NCBI GenBank assembly: GCA_945910005.1
Contig: OX246740.1
Location: 5,019,458 to 5,083,457 of the forward strand
DNA: 64,000 nucleotides
Origin: Isoperla grammatica
Lineage: Eukaryota > Arthropoda > Insecta > Plecoptera > Perlodidae
Direction of reading: 5' to 3'
The position numbers and the translations under genes are program-made. The stretch's first letter is position 1; each line of letters starts with the position of its first letter. The notes beneath the pieces were generated by a model. The model saw only the letters and a program-made list of their open reading frames with translations. It had not been told where the DNA came from and did no database searches. Positions 22,336 to 33,955 of this stretch are shown one piece after another.

Positions 22336-22505
22336 TCTACAGGCTCAACAGTTGGGTCGCTCGTCGCTAGCTGTCGTTTTAGTCGCCATTGCGCTAAATG
22401 AAATCCTCTTTGTTTTTTTCTACGTGCAGAAAGCTTTAGTCCACTCTTTCTACAGCGATATCTAGAGTTGTGTGCGTGACAAGGGCATGCGTCTTGGCAA
22501 GGCAT
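22336..22505 (-). pseudogene. array exon 7: basic first exon with donor lost to a hAT insertion
   Basis: ATG at 22505 opens 56 codons: MPCQDACPCHAHNSRYR, RKSGLKLSARRKKQRG, AQWRLKRQ and a polar tail, ending GTAGA. In the uninterrupted sequence, using the TSD copy at 21108-21115, this joins directly to GTAAGT in phase 2, as in the rest of the array. The hAT at 21116-22334 now separates exon from donor, and reading through the element end hits a stop after about 15 codons. The central block is shared with the exon at 15242. The start codon context differs from the MGRK of that relative. Confidence 0.65.
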
Positions 22506-22963
22506 AATGTTGCCCACAATGTACACGACACGAGTGATATATTACACAGTTTTACACGGGTAATGTCGCAATACGCCAATACGATAGTCAAAGGGGCACA
22601 ATCAAATATATCTTACGAACGTGAGTTTAGAAGAATACACTGCACGAATGAAAACACACATAATACACCACTGAAGAACGTAAATAAGTTTGTTTCCTTG
22701 AGGAATCTCCGCTCTAACATACGGTAAACCGAAGTGAAAAATCAAACTTGGTTCTAGAAAATAACACTGGGTTAGACACAGCACTCTCACGAAAATGTCT
22801 TATGTTTACACTAAAATTGTAACGTTCAGTCTCACTACACAAATACAAACACAACAACAAACTACAACACGTGGCCGCACAAATTCACGAGCCAAACATA
22901 CATTATACTAATGACAATGGTGCACGCTAATTTACAAGACGAACACGTGGATAGTTTACTTAA
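22506..22963. other. spacer without recognisable gene
   Basis: AT-rich spacer. The plus-strand ORF 22470-22727 has no domain or splice support. Confidence 0.45.
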
Positions 22964-23755
22964 CCCTCCATTACTCGCGTGGTTTTTTTTAACGCCAGTA
23001 CTCGCGTGGGGTATATATAACCCCAAATTGAATTACCTGTAGTTTGGAGTTGTGATGGAGTTTGGACGTAGGGTTCACATATTTTAGTTACTTGGAATGT
23101 ATTCTACTACTGCTTTCAGATAACAACATCAATTAAGGAGTTTAAACGGCTGAAATTTTTATTTTTTGTAAACATTACATATTTTACTTTGAAATTACAC
23201 TAATACATTTAATTGCCGAATTTCTATAGAAGGAACCTTTTTGGTCCAAATTTTTTCATTGTGTTTTGTTGACTTACTTTGGTTTATGCCTAATGCAAAC
23301 ATAATTTAGAAATTTAAGCATTAGATAATTACTAATTGTGAGTGCATAACTAAATACAAATTTATTGTTATAAGGTCAAAGGTAAAAGGGGGATTTATAT
23401 AACTTAATATAAGGATATATAAATATGATGGAGATTACATACCAAACAGCATTCAAAACGCTTTTTACTGGAGAAACAACAAGCTTACACCTGCTTACAC
23501 TCATTCCCGCCAACCGTCTGAAGCGGTCTGAAACTAGCGCCAGTCATCGCGTGGGATCATGGAAACCCCAACCATTTTCAATCATTAAACCTATTAAAAC
23601 TAAAAACCCTGCTTAACATTTAGTTGTAGAAAAACATAAAAGATAGACTAACTTGAGAATACATAGAAGGAGAGAGCGGTAAGTTTGAATATTACTGAGA
23701 ACCATTAGAGTTTGCAGCACTGGGGTAATATATACCCCACGCGAGTAATACAGGG
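22964..23755. mobile_element. piggyBac-like non-autonomous element (TTAA target)
   Basis: Left flank TTAA (22960-22963) then ccctccattactcgcgtgg; the right end is acgcgagtaatacaggg then TTAA (23756-23759). CCCT/AGGG termini with a TTAA duplication are diagnostic of the piggyBac superfamily. A second copy of the actcgcgtggggtatat subterminal motif occurs at 23001. 792 bp, no transposase. Confidence 0.8.
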
Positions 23756-23759
23756 TTAA

Positions 23760-24201
23760 AAGTAAAGAACGGTTTCGTGAACCGCCACTCAAGGTTTTAG
23801 CAAATCATGTCACTAAAGCACACGACACTATTTTAAATAGATACTTGAAACAAGCAACGACAGTATTGAGCTACCTATAAAATGCCTTTGTACCCCCCAC
23901 CCTCCCCCCCCCCCCCCACACACACACATACGGTATACCTCTCCTCCTAATAGAACACTGTCCATTATGAGTAATTCATAACACTATATTACATATTATT
24001 ATGATAGTCTCTGAATGCTTGTTTCGAAAAAAACATACATAAAGCCTGTCTATCTAGCAAAGACAAGACGATCGTGGGTTTATTTGAATCCGCGTAAGAT
24101 TTCAGTGGCTTTCTTTCAAAGTCACATTTCAACTAAGCCTAATCCAAACACAGTGAAATGATGAAACAATATAAGAACGCTGTATTTATATTAAGGCCTA
24201 C
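23760..24201. other. spacer without recognisable gene
   Basis: AT-rich spacer with a C-homopolymer and ACAC run near 23905-23928. Nothing coding was seen. Confidence 0.5.
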
Positions 24202-24336
24202 CTTTTTTTTTGATTTTGACCACTTCTTGAGGAGTTTTTCCGGGATCTTTCTTTTCTTCGTTTTACGAGATGGGTGCATTTGTGTCTTTTTGCCATACCG
24301 ATAATTGGTTAGTTTTTTGGACTCGGTGTCACTCAT
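24202..24336 (-). CDS. array exon 8: basic first exon; donor in phase 0 as sequenced
   Basis: ATG at 24336 gives 45 codons: MSDTESKKLTNYRYGKK, SRKTKKRKIPEK and LLKKWSKSKKK, then |GTAGGC (donor 24196-24201). The NYRYGKK, KKRK and KKW blocks align with the exons at 14400 and 27808. Unlike all other members, the donor falls in phase 0. The exon ends in a run of nine A residues on this strand; one fewer would restore phase 2. It is either a decayed member, a homopolymer miscount, or an isoform joining a different exon. Confidence 0.55.
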
Positions 24337-24405
24337 TATTCATCACTCACTCACTCACTAAAACGCGCCTGTTAGTAAGAGCTCGCCAACCCCGACTGAC
24401 GATCG

Positions 24406-24407
24406 GA

Positions 24408-24487
<80 letters not shown>

Positions 24488-24489
24488 AA
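24406..24489. repeat. (GAAA)n microsatellite
   Basis: About 21 copies of GAAA. The frames across it (poly KERK and FFLS) are artefacts. Confidence 0.95.
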
Positions 24490-24743
24490 TATTGAAGAAA
24501 GAAAGAGAGAACGAAAGACATAATTCGACTCTTTATCTGCTCTGCCAGTGCCGCGACATTCCAGTCTGTTCCCGACTTTTTCTTTAGACAGCGGGATCAC
24601 TTTGTGAGTACGCACGATAGTAAATATTCGAAAGTACAAACATGCCACTTCATGGAGAAACCACAAATACATTTCAATAACTTCAGAGACGTAACAACGG
24701 GGGAGCGATTGACCCCCCAAATCTACTCCCTGACCCACCACTC

Positions 24744-24775
24744 TGGGGCGCCGAGTATGTGGGTGCTCACGGCTG
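24744..24775. mobile_element. solitary hAT-like terminus
   Basis: ctggggcgccgagtatgtgg, then gtgctcac, resembles the left end of the element at 5118. No partner terminus was seen nearby, so this is a fragment. Confidence 0.35.
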
Positions 24776-25689
24776 TTTGGTGGAGACTCTTTTAGGTTAT
24801 GTACCGCATGATGTCATAACTTACCGCGTTATAAGATTCGTTATGACTTATGACATGATAAGTTATGACGTGCTCACATTTCGAGAACAGCCCCGCAGTT
24901 CAGGGGTAATATAGCTTTCTTCAGCACTTATAAGGATTTAGGAAAATCTATGCCAATCATGGCATATTTGAGGCAAGTTTGCAGGACTCAATCCCAATTC
25001 GCCTTAAATCAGTGAGGAGTCAACATGTATGAATATCTTCAATCGGAGTTTGCCGTAGGAAAGAAGCGTTGCGTACTACCGTAGCCCTTCCCCTTATTAC
25101 ATCCTTATAGGGTTTAATTTTTAAACGATTGAAGAAAATGTGTAATGTAATAGCTATGTAATAAGAAAACAATCGAACACTGATAACCCACTGCTTAGAA
25201 CAAGCAATGAAGGTTCGAGAGCGACGTATTTGCAACAACAAAGACATATCAACAACAAACATAACATACAAGAGGTGCAAATCAAATGTCAACAAGTGTA
25301 TCGAGTATGGACGATTAAAGCCTATCATCAGTATCACAAGGTGTCGATGACAACGGATCAGTTGAGACAATCGGTAACATTTTCCCACGCGCTCGTCACC
25401 GGGATGAACATTTTTTCAATTTGCGTATGATTTTATTTTTTATCTATATGTATTTATATTTGTTTATGTTTATTTTTATATGATATTCATTTTATCATCT
25501 TATTTATATTTTATCATATTATTTACATATTAAAAAACAAATCCAGACTTTTAAATGTTTGAGATTGAAAATTAAGATTTCATTCAACTACGTATCTATT
25601 TGGTAAATCCATTTGCGTTACGTTGCACAACTGATTTCCCCCCCCCCCCCCCTTCCGCACGCGAGTGTTTATTATTTATTCTCACTCAC
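24776..25689. other. spacer without recognisable gene
   Basis: AT-rich spacer. ORFs at 25020-25430 have no domain. A C-homopolymer lies at about 25638-25652. Confidence 0.45.
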
Positions 25690-25982
25690 CTGTATATGTC
25701 GCTCCATCGCTTAACAAGCATTTTACGACAACGCGGTTTTCTGGTGCCGTGAGTCATCATTGTGGCGATTTCCTCGGCTGTTTTTGGTGGATGATTGTGC
25801 CTATCCAAGTTTTTAATTGTGTGAACTAGATCGTCGATCACTAACACGGTAGGACCGCGACAGTTTTTAACCTTGCATTTATATCGAACTTTACCGTGTA
25901 AACGATTATTCACAGTATATAAGAAGTTATTTACCACTAAACTCTTGCCTCTCTGCGTCTTGACGTACACTGCTGGCTCCAT
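25690..25982 (-). CDS. array exon 9: FLYWCH-type zinc-finger first exon, phase-2 donor
   Basis: ATG at 25982 opens 97 codons. Residues 8-65 match a FLYWCH finger: a hydrophobic lead-in, NNFLYTVNNRLHGKVRYKCK, the second Cys of CKVKNC, and HTIKNLDRHNHPP with the His pair. The W of the name motif is replaced. FLYWCH domains bind DNA or proteins and are related to MULE transposases; in Drosophila mod(mdg4) they are supplied by alternative exons. After the finger comes the array signature RKPRCRK...KRW, then TACAG|GTGAGT (donor 25684-25689), phase 2. Confidence 0.78.
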
Positions 25983-27807
25983 GGCTGAAGGATCGCACTA
26001 CGCAACCGACACTTGACACTGTCGCGCTACAAGGGTTCGATTCCCGGTTCGGCCTAGGTTTTGTTTAACTCTGGATCCGTCATAACAGCAAAACACATGA
26101 TAAATTGCATAATATTACCCACTGAAGATCAGTTATTAATACTGAGTGGGTAGATAATAAATGCAATTATTTATTTTAATCAATTATAATTTGTATTTAA
26201 TTAATTTTAATGCATTTATTCCCTTATACGTCCGAACTCGAAACTATAGAAGAGAAGCAACCAACCAAATTAGCAGACTTCCAGAGTCACCCCATAGTCT
26301 AACGATATCCTTCCCCACAGGAACATGATTGTAATTGTATCATGACTCATGAGTCACCAAAAACAGAGGAAATCCCACAATGGTATTGATGGGCTTCAAC
26401 GGTATTTTTTATCAACAACTCACTTTTGCATCTTCTCGTTTTCACATATCAATCGACTTATTATGATTTTCGAACCCTCCGGGCCAGTCGGCACAGATAT
26501 ACGTGTTGCTTGGCATATTTTAAACATACAAGAAGCAACCTTGTGGATGCTGACGTCATAGGTGTGTGACGTATTGGCCAACCAAATGACAGTATTTTAA
26601 AAAGCCACCCACTGATTCGCTCAGACTAGCTCAGCTATTACGTCAACATTCAAAAACTTTCCAGTACCCACTACCCAGTATAGTCACATCTTGATAAACA
26701 TAGTAAGTTAGTAACCTTTCGCCCTGGCCCTCGCAAAGTAGAATATGTGGTAATTGTATAGGATACTAATGGCAATATATGTATTTCTATTATAACGGCG
26801 GTATCGTGATTGTAATCGTAATCCGGATCTTTACTTGGTTTCTTATGGCGCTGTTCACAACAAAATCGTAACGTCGTAATGGATTGTAACGTTAAATCAT
26901 ATATCTACAATTGCGATCCCGATCCAAAACCTTTACTTCGACTACGAAGTGTACCAGCCCTCAGATTCAGGTGTTGACGAGTACATACATGCGAAGTAAA
27001 ACATGACAGTGGTATATGGTCAGAGTATTTCATTGTTAAAATCAGAATATGTCAGAAAAATACCAGACAATCATTTTGGACGTTTTTCAAACGTAATTAA
27101 AGTACCGGAGTTGGTGGTAAAGCAAAAATAAACCCGATCCCAAAGATGCTAAAATTTGGAATGCCCGTATAGTTTCCCAAAGGGAAAGTTCGTGCAGTTT
27201 AAAAAAACACACCCCGCATTCCAGACAGACAAATAGAACCCGATATTATTTATTGAAATTAAGGCCAGAGTAGGGCACAATGCCCTCTTTCGCCTGATGT
27301 GTGATGATTGATGAATGATAATGAGGAAGCGAGAAGGGGAAGCCTGGTACCGGCACGTAGCCTACTCCTGTCGAAAAGTACCAAGGGGACAATCGGCTTT
27401 ACGTCCCATCCGAAAAGTCGGTGTAACTTTGACCAGTCATAAAGGTTCCTCCACTAACCTGGATGGTCGAGCAGTTGACGAGAGGAACGAAGCTGTTATA
27501 ATATATTATACACAAGCTTTCGAAGCCTCCAATCTGCTCCAACCAACGGTAACTAGTGTTTCGAAGGAGAGCGGTCACCCACCCTCCTCCTGACCTAGCC
27601 CGAGGTTGCGTAACTTCGGTTTTCGCATGAAACCTGATATGAGCGTTGGAAAGAAATGCTCGTGTATTGCAAAAGATGATCGTTGCCAAATTGGCACTTT
27701 GGGTCGATTAGAAAAAAATGCCTTAGAATGGCGAGTAAAGGTACAGAGCAAAAAAAACGTACAGACAGACATAAACAATTAGTGTGTGAATATAAAGTGA
27801 CGATTAC
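25983..27807. other. spacer with SINE-like and tail repeats
   Basis: At 26026-26056, gggttcgattcccggttcgg is a tRNA-like B-box or T-arm, perhaps a SINE. At 26108-26190, actgagtgggtag followed by AT-rich tail resembles the repeat ends at 33141, 35651 and 58826. At 27235-27480 there is a patch ending in gacaatcggctttacgtccc, of the kind found in dispersed retroelements. No convincing gene. Confidence 0.35.
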
Positions 27808-27932
27808 CTTTTGGCTGCCCAATATTTTGCAAGGTTATCATTTGCCTTGCGCTTTTTCCTTGGACGCGAAAGGAAAGCTCTCGTCTTATTACCAAAACGG
27901 TAATCACGTTTGTTACCGAGGGTAGAAGCCAT
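27808..27932 (-). CDS. array exon 10: KRDYRFG-type basic first exon, phase-2 donor
   Basis: ATG at 27932 opens 41 codons: MASTLGNKRDYRFGNK, LSRPRKKRK and AKYWAAK, ending AAAAG|GTAATC (donor 27802-27807), phase 2. It is the paralogue of the exon at 14400, with equal length, 24/41 identity and the same donor phase. The start codon lies at the edge of a 42-bp direct duplication (27931-28014). No known domain; likely a basic nucleic-acid-contacting or nuclear-targeting leader. Confidence 0.75.
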
Positions 27933-28014
27933 CGCGATCACCAAACTCAGCTATTCAAACACTAAGGAAACCATCGAGATCACCAAACTCAGCTATTCAA
28001 ACACTACGGAAACT
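27931..28014. repeat. 42-bp direct tandem duplication
   Basis: Two copies of atcg(c/a)gatcaccaaactca plus 22 more bases, immediately upstream of array exon 10. The duplication overlaps its start codon. Confidence 0.85.
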
Positions 28015-30448
28015 TCGATGTTGCCTGGCGAACACTTTGCATTGAAATACCGGCCGGAAGGTTGTTATGAGCGGGCATCACTGGTTTACAAACGACAGAA
28101 ATATTTCCCTCGCTCCGTTTTACCACCCTATGCGAGACACAGACGTTGACCTTGAACAAATATAATGTAAGCCAATTCGCCTGTAAAAAGAAACAACACG
28201 TTCCAAGCGGACAAAACGAGAAGCGCTAGGGTGAGGTTGTTGCCAAGGTTCGCGGCGCGCTAGGAATGTTACACATCTTCACTTACCACGTTCTAGCCGT
28301 TATTGTATTGATTTTTATGGTTTAACTTATATGACATAATTATTTAGCTCGCATATCAGTTATTGTTGTAAAGATGGTGACAAGTTTAGTTTCCATCATA
28401 TAAAAGTCGGTCAGTTTTTATCGTAGGTATTCGGCGAAAAAAGTGCAATTCATAATACAAGCTAAATATTTGAACCACATTATTCAATGTGTATAATCAA
28501 AAAAAAACAGAGTGTACTAAAAATAAGTCAAAGTTATCACAATAGATCTGAAAATAACAAAAACAGGTCATACAACCCAAATACGGTCAATAATATTGAC
28601 CAGCTTCCCTTCTTTGGCTGATGGCTCTACCATACCCTTACCTATTTAGTCTTGGCTTTAGAGGGGGAAGGGGGGGGGGGGGGCTACAAAAGAGAGAATT
28701 AAAACTTGGAACTCAAGGCTATATGGACCGGCGTGAATTCATTATAGACGTTGAACTTTCATATTTTCTAGGACATTTGTATTCCCGCTTCCAATGCAGA
28801 ACGTCCGGGGTTCGATTCTTAGTTCGGAGAAGTGTTTTTAGATTCTTGAATTGACTAATGGTCTGCACTGGTGTAGACGAAAACTGTGACTTTGGAGCAG
28901 CCATAGCAACGAGGCGCATAATAAAATATGGAATAATGTTCCCAGCGGAAAATAATTTCGAGTAATTCAAAGTGTATTTTATTTATTCAATCGATCAGAT
29001 AATTCCTTATCAATAAAATTTCATGTATACTTAGTAGTACCTAGTTTCTAATCTTTGGTAGTACAAGTAGTATACTCTCTACATACACTTTTTACTTCGT
29101 ACTTAAACATATTTAATAACCATATTTAATGTATAATTAACATAATTAACCTCACCAATCCACCATACACCATAATTAACAACTACTACTAATTATATAC
29201 TACTATATTACTATTATATAATATATACTACTAACTAACTACTACTATTAACACACCATAATTAACCACAAAAACATGTAAACGTATTTAATGTTAAAAT
29301 ACTTGTAACTGCAAGTACCTACATAAAGTATCACAAACATAAGTAATCATTACCATCTTACTACGAGTATTATAAATATAAATATAAACGTAAACGCGAG
29401 CACAAAATATACCACACATAAACAAAATAGAAGATCAAAATAGCTGGGACGAAATTGGGCTACACTGATCGCTTATTTTATGGCAATGCCACGGTTCGTC
29501 TTTGCCGCGTTTCGGTGGTGAACGAGTTCGAACAACTGCCGCTGAGAGCCTGAGAGCGCGCGTTGTCGGGCGAAACTTTCTGTAAACTTCTGTCACACGT
29601 AGCTCAACAACGGTTAGTGATATCAAAGATTGGTGATGTAATAAAAAATGTAAGTGATTTTATTGCTACGAATGACAGTGAGAATAATTAGTTTTTAATT
29701 TGTATATGTCAAAATAATGACATTGTGTTTAAGTTTTTACATACATTATTTTTTTAGGACAATAAATGCATAAACATTAAAAAATCACCACATGTATGCA
29801 TTAAAATTGATGTTCTGTTTAATTAACTTGGCAAAGTCGATTTTACAATAGCTCATTGAAAGTGACTTATTGAGCTATTGTTTCAGTCGAGAACTATAAA
29901 TGATCCACAGATTGAAACCTGAATCTTTCTTCTACTCAAAAAGTCATCACCGTGTTCCTAAGTTTATTAATACGGAAGTTATGGCTAGTTTATTCCAAAT
30001 AAGAGTAAACTAAGCTACTTCCCCCCCTTCCCCTCTACGAGCCTTAGTGCTCGCTGTAGAGTCACTCAACATAACGTGTTGATCACTCCCATTAAAAGGA
30101 AACTCCCAATTGTCATCAACACTTTTCTTTGCGTATTGTAGCGTACACTTCCGGCTTCCGATTTACACTATTAATGAACTATACCACTTGCCATTTATAA
30201 ATCAATACTTTTACCAGTGTTAATAAAACTTTTCTAATGAAAAATTGAAATAAATGAATTCAGTTTAAATTCATTTTTTAACGTAGATATTTTAATTGTA
30301 GAATTGTTTGTAGAATAAGCGACAAATACATTATTTTCGGGCCCCTAAACGATTGCCCCCCCCCCCCCCCTGCAACGGTCATCAAGTTGCGCAATTGAGC
30401 ACTTTACAGAGTAAAACAAATATAAATGAAATAAGTACGTAATCTAAC
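28015..30448. other. spacer with homopolymers and AT-rich tracts
   Basis: Contains a G-homopolymer (28667-28683), a ggttcgattcttagttcgg tRNA-like patch (about 28808), a low-complexity (ta)/(act)-rich stretch at 29090-29290 and a C-homopolymer (30356-30371). The ORFs at 28621-28970 and 29435-29626 have no domain or donor. No gene seen. Confidence 0.4.
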
Positions 30449-31177
30449 CTTCTATTGAGGCTCCACTGCTTGAAGTAAGGTCCTCTCCGCTTTTTGCGCC
30501 GTGTACTGGGGTATAGCTTTCTCCTTTTTACATTCTGTTGTTGGGACGCCCTCATGGCTACTGACAGACTGACCGAAGGGTCCTCGTCTTCACTCTCCGG
30601 TTCTAATTTCAATTCGCCACTGGGGTCTAATTTAAATTCACCACCGCAAGTACTTCGTTCTTCGTCGCCGTCTTCGACGCGGTCATCAATGCGTGGGTCG
30701 AAGTCCGGTACGTTGTTCCGATATTCGGTAGTCTCGTTTAGTGACAACTCTCCTCGACGAGACACGCCATTGGATTGGGATGAGCTTTCAGCACGTGTTG
30801 ACGAGCCAAACAACTCGCGACTTCTAGGACGTGATAATGTCTTGGTCTTTAAAACAGTAGGTTCCTTGCTTCGTTCCGAGAGGGAAGAATACGTGGGCGT
30901 GTTGGGTTTGGGCCCCAATGTTGACGGCTCGTCGTCGGAGGAGCAATCTGGAGAGCTCCATAGGGGGAGGCATAGTGTGGGAACAGCATCCTTCTTTAAG
31001 TAGAGAGGCAAATCGGTTTTGCGGTGATAGTTAGCGAGCGACTTCATCACATTCCTCCTCAGTAGCTGTTCCTCATCAAAAGCATCGTCAGCAAAGTGAC
31101 GAGAGCAAATCCTGGGTACCTTTTTCTTGTTGACAGCGGCCTCAGTCTTCCCCGTGGCGGCAATGAAACGCTTATAT
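30449..31177 (-). CDS. array exon 11: THAP C-terminal half, acidic linker and basic tail; phase 2 at both ends
   Basis: An acceptor tttttctag|A at 31178 opens an exon read from the third codon base. YKRFIAATGK then VPRICSRHF supplies the second Cys/His pair of a THAP finger, with KDAVPTLCLP as its conserved end. An acidic, Ser-rich linker follows (for example EPESEDEDPS), then the array signature RRKKRRGPYFKQW. The exon ends AGAAG|GTTAGA (donor 30443-30448) in phase 2. At 729 bp it is symmetric (2-2). The N-terminal half of the finger is supplied by the exon at 32705, 1.5 kb upstream. A shorter ATG-initiated frame inside would omit the zinc ligands. Confidence 0.75.
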
Positions 31178-32704
31178 CTAGAAAAACGAGAAAAGTTTTA
31201 GAAGGTGAAAAAACAAGAAATTATGTGAATACTCCAAGACCCATCCACACTGCAACTTTGACGTACGAATATTAAGTTAAGGTTATGGCTAGAGGTGTTT
31301 GTTTTTCGCAAACAGCGATAAAGCGAAATCATAAACCATTGTTTCTATTGAAAAAAAAACTTCAGATGTTTATGAGTTGGGTTATAGAGGTTTCGAATCT
31401 GTCTGCGAAATAAAGTCGAAATTTACGTAAACAGCTAAATTTTTGCGTACTTGCGAAATAAAGACGAATTTACCTTGATTGGGCAAAATTATGCTTTACA
31501 TTAGTAATTTTCAAGAAATTTAAAAAGGTATTAGTAGTTTGTTGATAAAAAGCTTTCACATAAATTTGTCTTTAACCGAAAATGTTTCATCGCTCGAACC
31601 AATCCCAATACGACCCAATACCGACCAAGTAAATAGTGTAGAATTAAACTAGTCGGCTTAGTTTCGCGGTAAGCCAGACCCTTTGGTCTAAGCATAGTTA
31701 TTATATAGTTGCGTCTAGGCATGATTATTATATAGTTACCTAATGCTAGCAGAGTTAAAAGTGACAACAGTTATGCTTGAACAACAATTTGTATAGTTGT
31801 CCCAAGACTACCTTCACATGCTCTCGTCACAGGCGACTGGTTCGTAGCCAATCAGCGATCGGCATTGGCGCAGGTGTGCCTCGGGCGGTTCGCTGGTTGG
31901 CTACGACTGCTCCGGATGTGACGAAAGCAGGTGTAAAGTAATCTTGGGTCCACTATATGTAGGCATGTGTATGTACATGTAAAATCTCAGTTGTTACAAT
32001 AATAAATTATGGTATGACACATACATATCACTTAATTATAAACAGATCAGTAATTCATTAATTTATATATATATCTTGACCCCGTTTCCAACAGTCCTTA
32101 AAAAATTTGCAACTTAATATTTTCTATTAACGCAAAATGCGCCGAAAAAATAACATCGAAATTTTAAAATCATTGAGCTAAATTTAGGAAAAAATAAAAC
32201 TATTTTCAAACACCTCTAATTATGGCGAAACATATTTCCGTTCACATTGACTAACGTTGACTTAAAGACGTACGCATAGGCTTGCAAGTTTGCTAACACC
32301 AAACCACAGATAACTAATTAACTTAACGTCCTAACGTCTCGTAATGTGGATGGGTCCTTATTATGTTGTATTTTATTTTATATTTGATTATATACTATTA
32401 TTTTATGTATATATTTTTTATTTATTATACCTCCCGAATTAGAGTCTCGTATCTTACCACCGAGCCATATGAACAGGTGAATATTTGCTACATAGTATAA
32501 ACAGGATAAAACAAACGAAAAACAATACAGACAGCATAACGCCGCCTTGGTCAGAGCACAACTACCTGGCATGCGGTTTACCTGGTTTAATATTTATTAA
32601 CAACGGGACCATTATATTATTATTTGAAATCAATTTGTATAATAATATATGTGTTATTATATATATATATATATATTAATAATTTGTATAATAAAGTATC
32701 TCAC
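31178..32704 (-). other. putative intron between the two halves of a THAP finger
   Basis: Bounded by the donor TCTCAC (32699-32704, plus-strand reading) and the acceptor at 31178. It contains a 148-bp inverted-repeat MITE (31801-31948) and a longer weak inverted relation between about 31240-31310 and 32290-32355 (gacccatccaca ends). No other coding signal. Confidence 0.5.
31801..31948. mobile_element. palindromic MITE
   Basis: cccaagactaccttcacatg pairs with the reverse complement of the right end (caggtgtaaagtaatcttggg), and the arms continue over about 60 bases. No clear target duplication. Confidence 0.55.
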
Positions 32705-32805
32705 CTCTGCGAGTCCTTCGGAAAATAAAACATTGATAAGTTCTCGGTGGTTCCGGGGTGGCGGCCGTCCCTTGTGGGGCAGCCCTCGACTTCACACTTC
32801 ACCAT
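32705..32805 (-). CDS. array exon 12: THAP N-terminal half, first exon, phase-2 donor
   Basis: ATG at 32805 gives 33 codons: MVKCEVEGCP (first Cys pair), then NLSMFYFPKDSQ, the F-x-F-P block of THAP fingers. It ends CAGAG|GTGAGA (donor 32699-32704), phase 2. Joined across the intron to the exon ending at 31177, it gives a continuous C2CH THAP domain (FPKD...R then KRF...CSRHF). This pairing fits in both phase and domain position. Too short for ordinary ORF finding. Confidence 0.75.
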
Positions 32806-33140
32806 GATGTGCTTGCTGTTCCTGTTCTGTTACACTCGCACTAAGAATTACCTAATCAGTCACAGTTGACCCTCTTTCCCGGAGGAATGTTAACGTGACT
32901 GTCTCACGTGAATTTCGAGATGCAGTTTCCTGCAGGTGTCCGATATGCACACGTGTCACCACCTGTCGTTACCTATCATTATTAGAGATCATTATCTTTT
33001 GTTGGTTGACATGTTTCACGGAAAACTTTCCTTCCTGGGTTACATTGGTTTTAGTAAGGAAGGACATGTTTCAGACAAAGGGCTACATAACTTGTAACTT
33101 AGTGATGTTCTTAAATAAATAAAAATAAATTTAAATAAAT

Positions 33141-33283
33141 TCACATTTAGAGTCTACCCACTCAGTAACTAAATTGATTTGCAGTGAGGGACTTTAATCT
33201 TAAGTGACTAAACCAACCCTGTAGGCTTCGAGCACCATCGACGAGTGAGCGATAACCAATCAAAGATCGATATTTCAAATACG
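33141..33283. repeat. interspersed repeat copy (gagtctacccactcagtaac family)
   Basis: About 140 bp, from an aaataaataaat tail through agtctacccactcagtaact and cgagtgagcgataaccaatc. Copies also at 35651-35800 (inverted) and 43111-43239. Tail-only pieces near 26108 and 58826. The A/T tail at one end suggests a SINE or LINE 3' end. Confidence 0.7.
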
Positions 33284-33616
33284 GAACATATATGAATCAG
33301 TGATTGGACAGTGCGAACACCTGCGGACAGATGCCAGAACCAACAAGGCTGATTCAGAACAACTTTGAATGTATTGAGTGCTTCGTTGCTAGGACGGCTC
33401 CAAAGTCACCGTTTACTTATTCCTAAGACAAGAAGTGATGGAATTGAATCCATACTAGAAGTTCTTGTTCTTGTGGTTGTGGTTGTAGGTGGAGGTGGTG
33501 GTGATGGTGGAGGGGAGGGGAGGGGGGGGGGGGGAGGGAAGGCGCCTACAGTTCGGCTAGACGTACGCTAAAAACAGCATATTATCGGGTACGTACTTCT
33601 TGCTCAGACGTGCATC

Positions 33617-33955
33617 ATGAGTGGTCTAATTGGTACAAACGATGAGCTTATATATATTCATGGAAGATCAGCTGCTGCAAACTCAAGATTTTTTTTCTTT
33701 ACAGGAAAAATTCTTGCACTCCGATACGGGGTGAGCAAAGTCTCTTCTATGGTGCTCGTGTGGAGCTTGTGGACAAATGGTAACTGTTATTGTTGCAACG
33801 AGAGTGACTTTATTGGTGAATTACAGGGACGTGAGTCGGTCCAGTGCATAACGCAACACAGTAATTTTATTATTACACGACACAAAGACTTTCTTAACGG
33901 CCCACTAAACCCAAACATACATGTCGAGTCATTAGACAGTACGCTTTTGCGTTAA
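33617..33955 (+). CDS. uncharacterised 112-aa ORF ending at a TTAA element boundary
   Basis: The open frame MSGLIGTNDELIYIHGRS... has a compositionally protein-like middle (VSSMVLVWSLWTNG, CYCCNESDF). Its TAA stop lies within the TTAA flanking the element at 33956. I recognise no family; it could be a decayed transposase fragment or a plus-strand exon. No splice sites bracket it convincingly. Confidence 0.3.
   Translation: MSGLIGTNDELIYIHGRSAAANSRFFFFTGKILALRYGVSKVSSMVLVWSLWTNGNCYCCNESDFIGELQGRESVQCITQHSNFIITRHKDFLNGPLNPNIHVESLDSTLLR

Noticed and set aside
24270..24741. KERK-repeat and FFLS-repeat frames across (GAAA)n
   Set aside because: Microsatellite translation with no independent support.
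27366..27409. Short minus-strand frame MGRKADC... ending in phase 2 at GTAGGC
   Set aside because: Lies inside a dispersed retroelement-like repeat and has no basic block or Trp. Not counted as an array member.
31240..32357. 1.1-kb inverted-repeat element with gacccatcca ends
   Set aside because: Arms match only patchily and flanks show no duplication, so boundaries are too uncertain to annotate.
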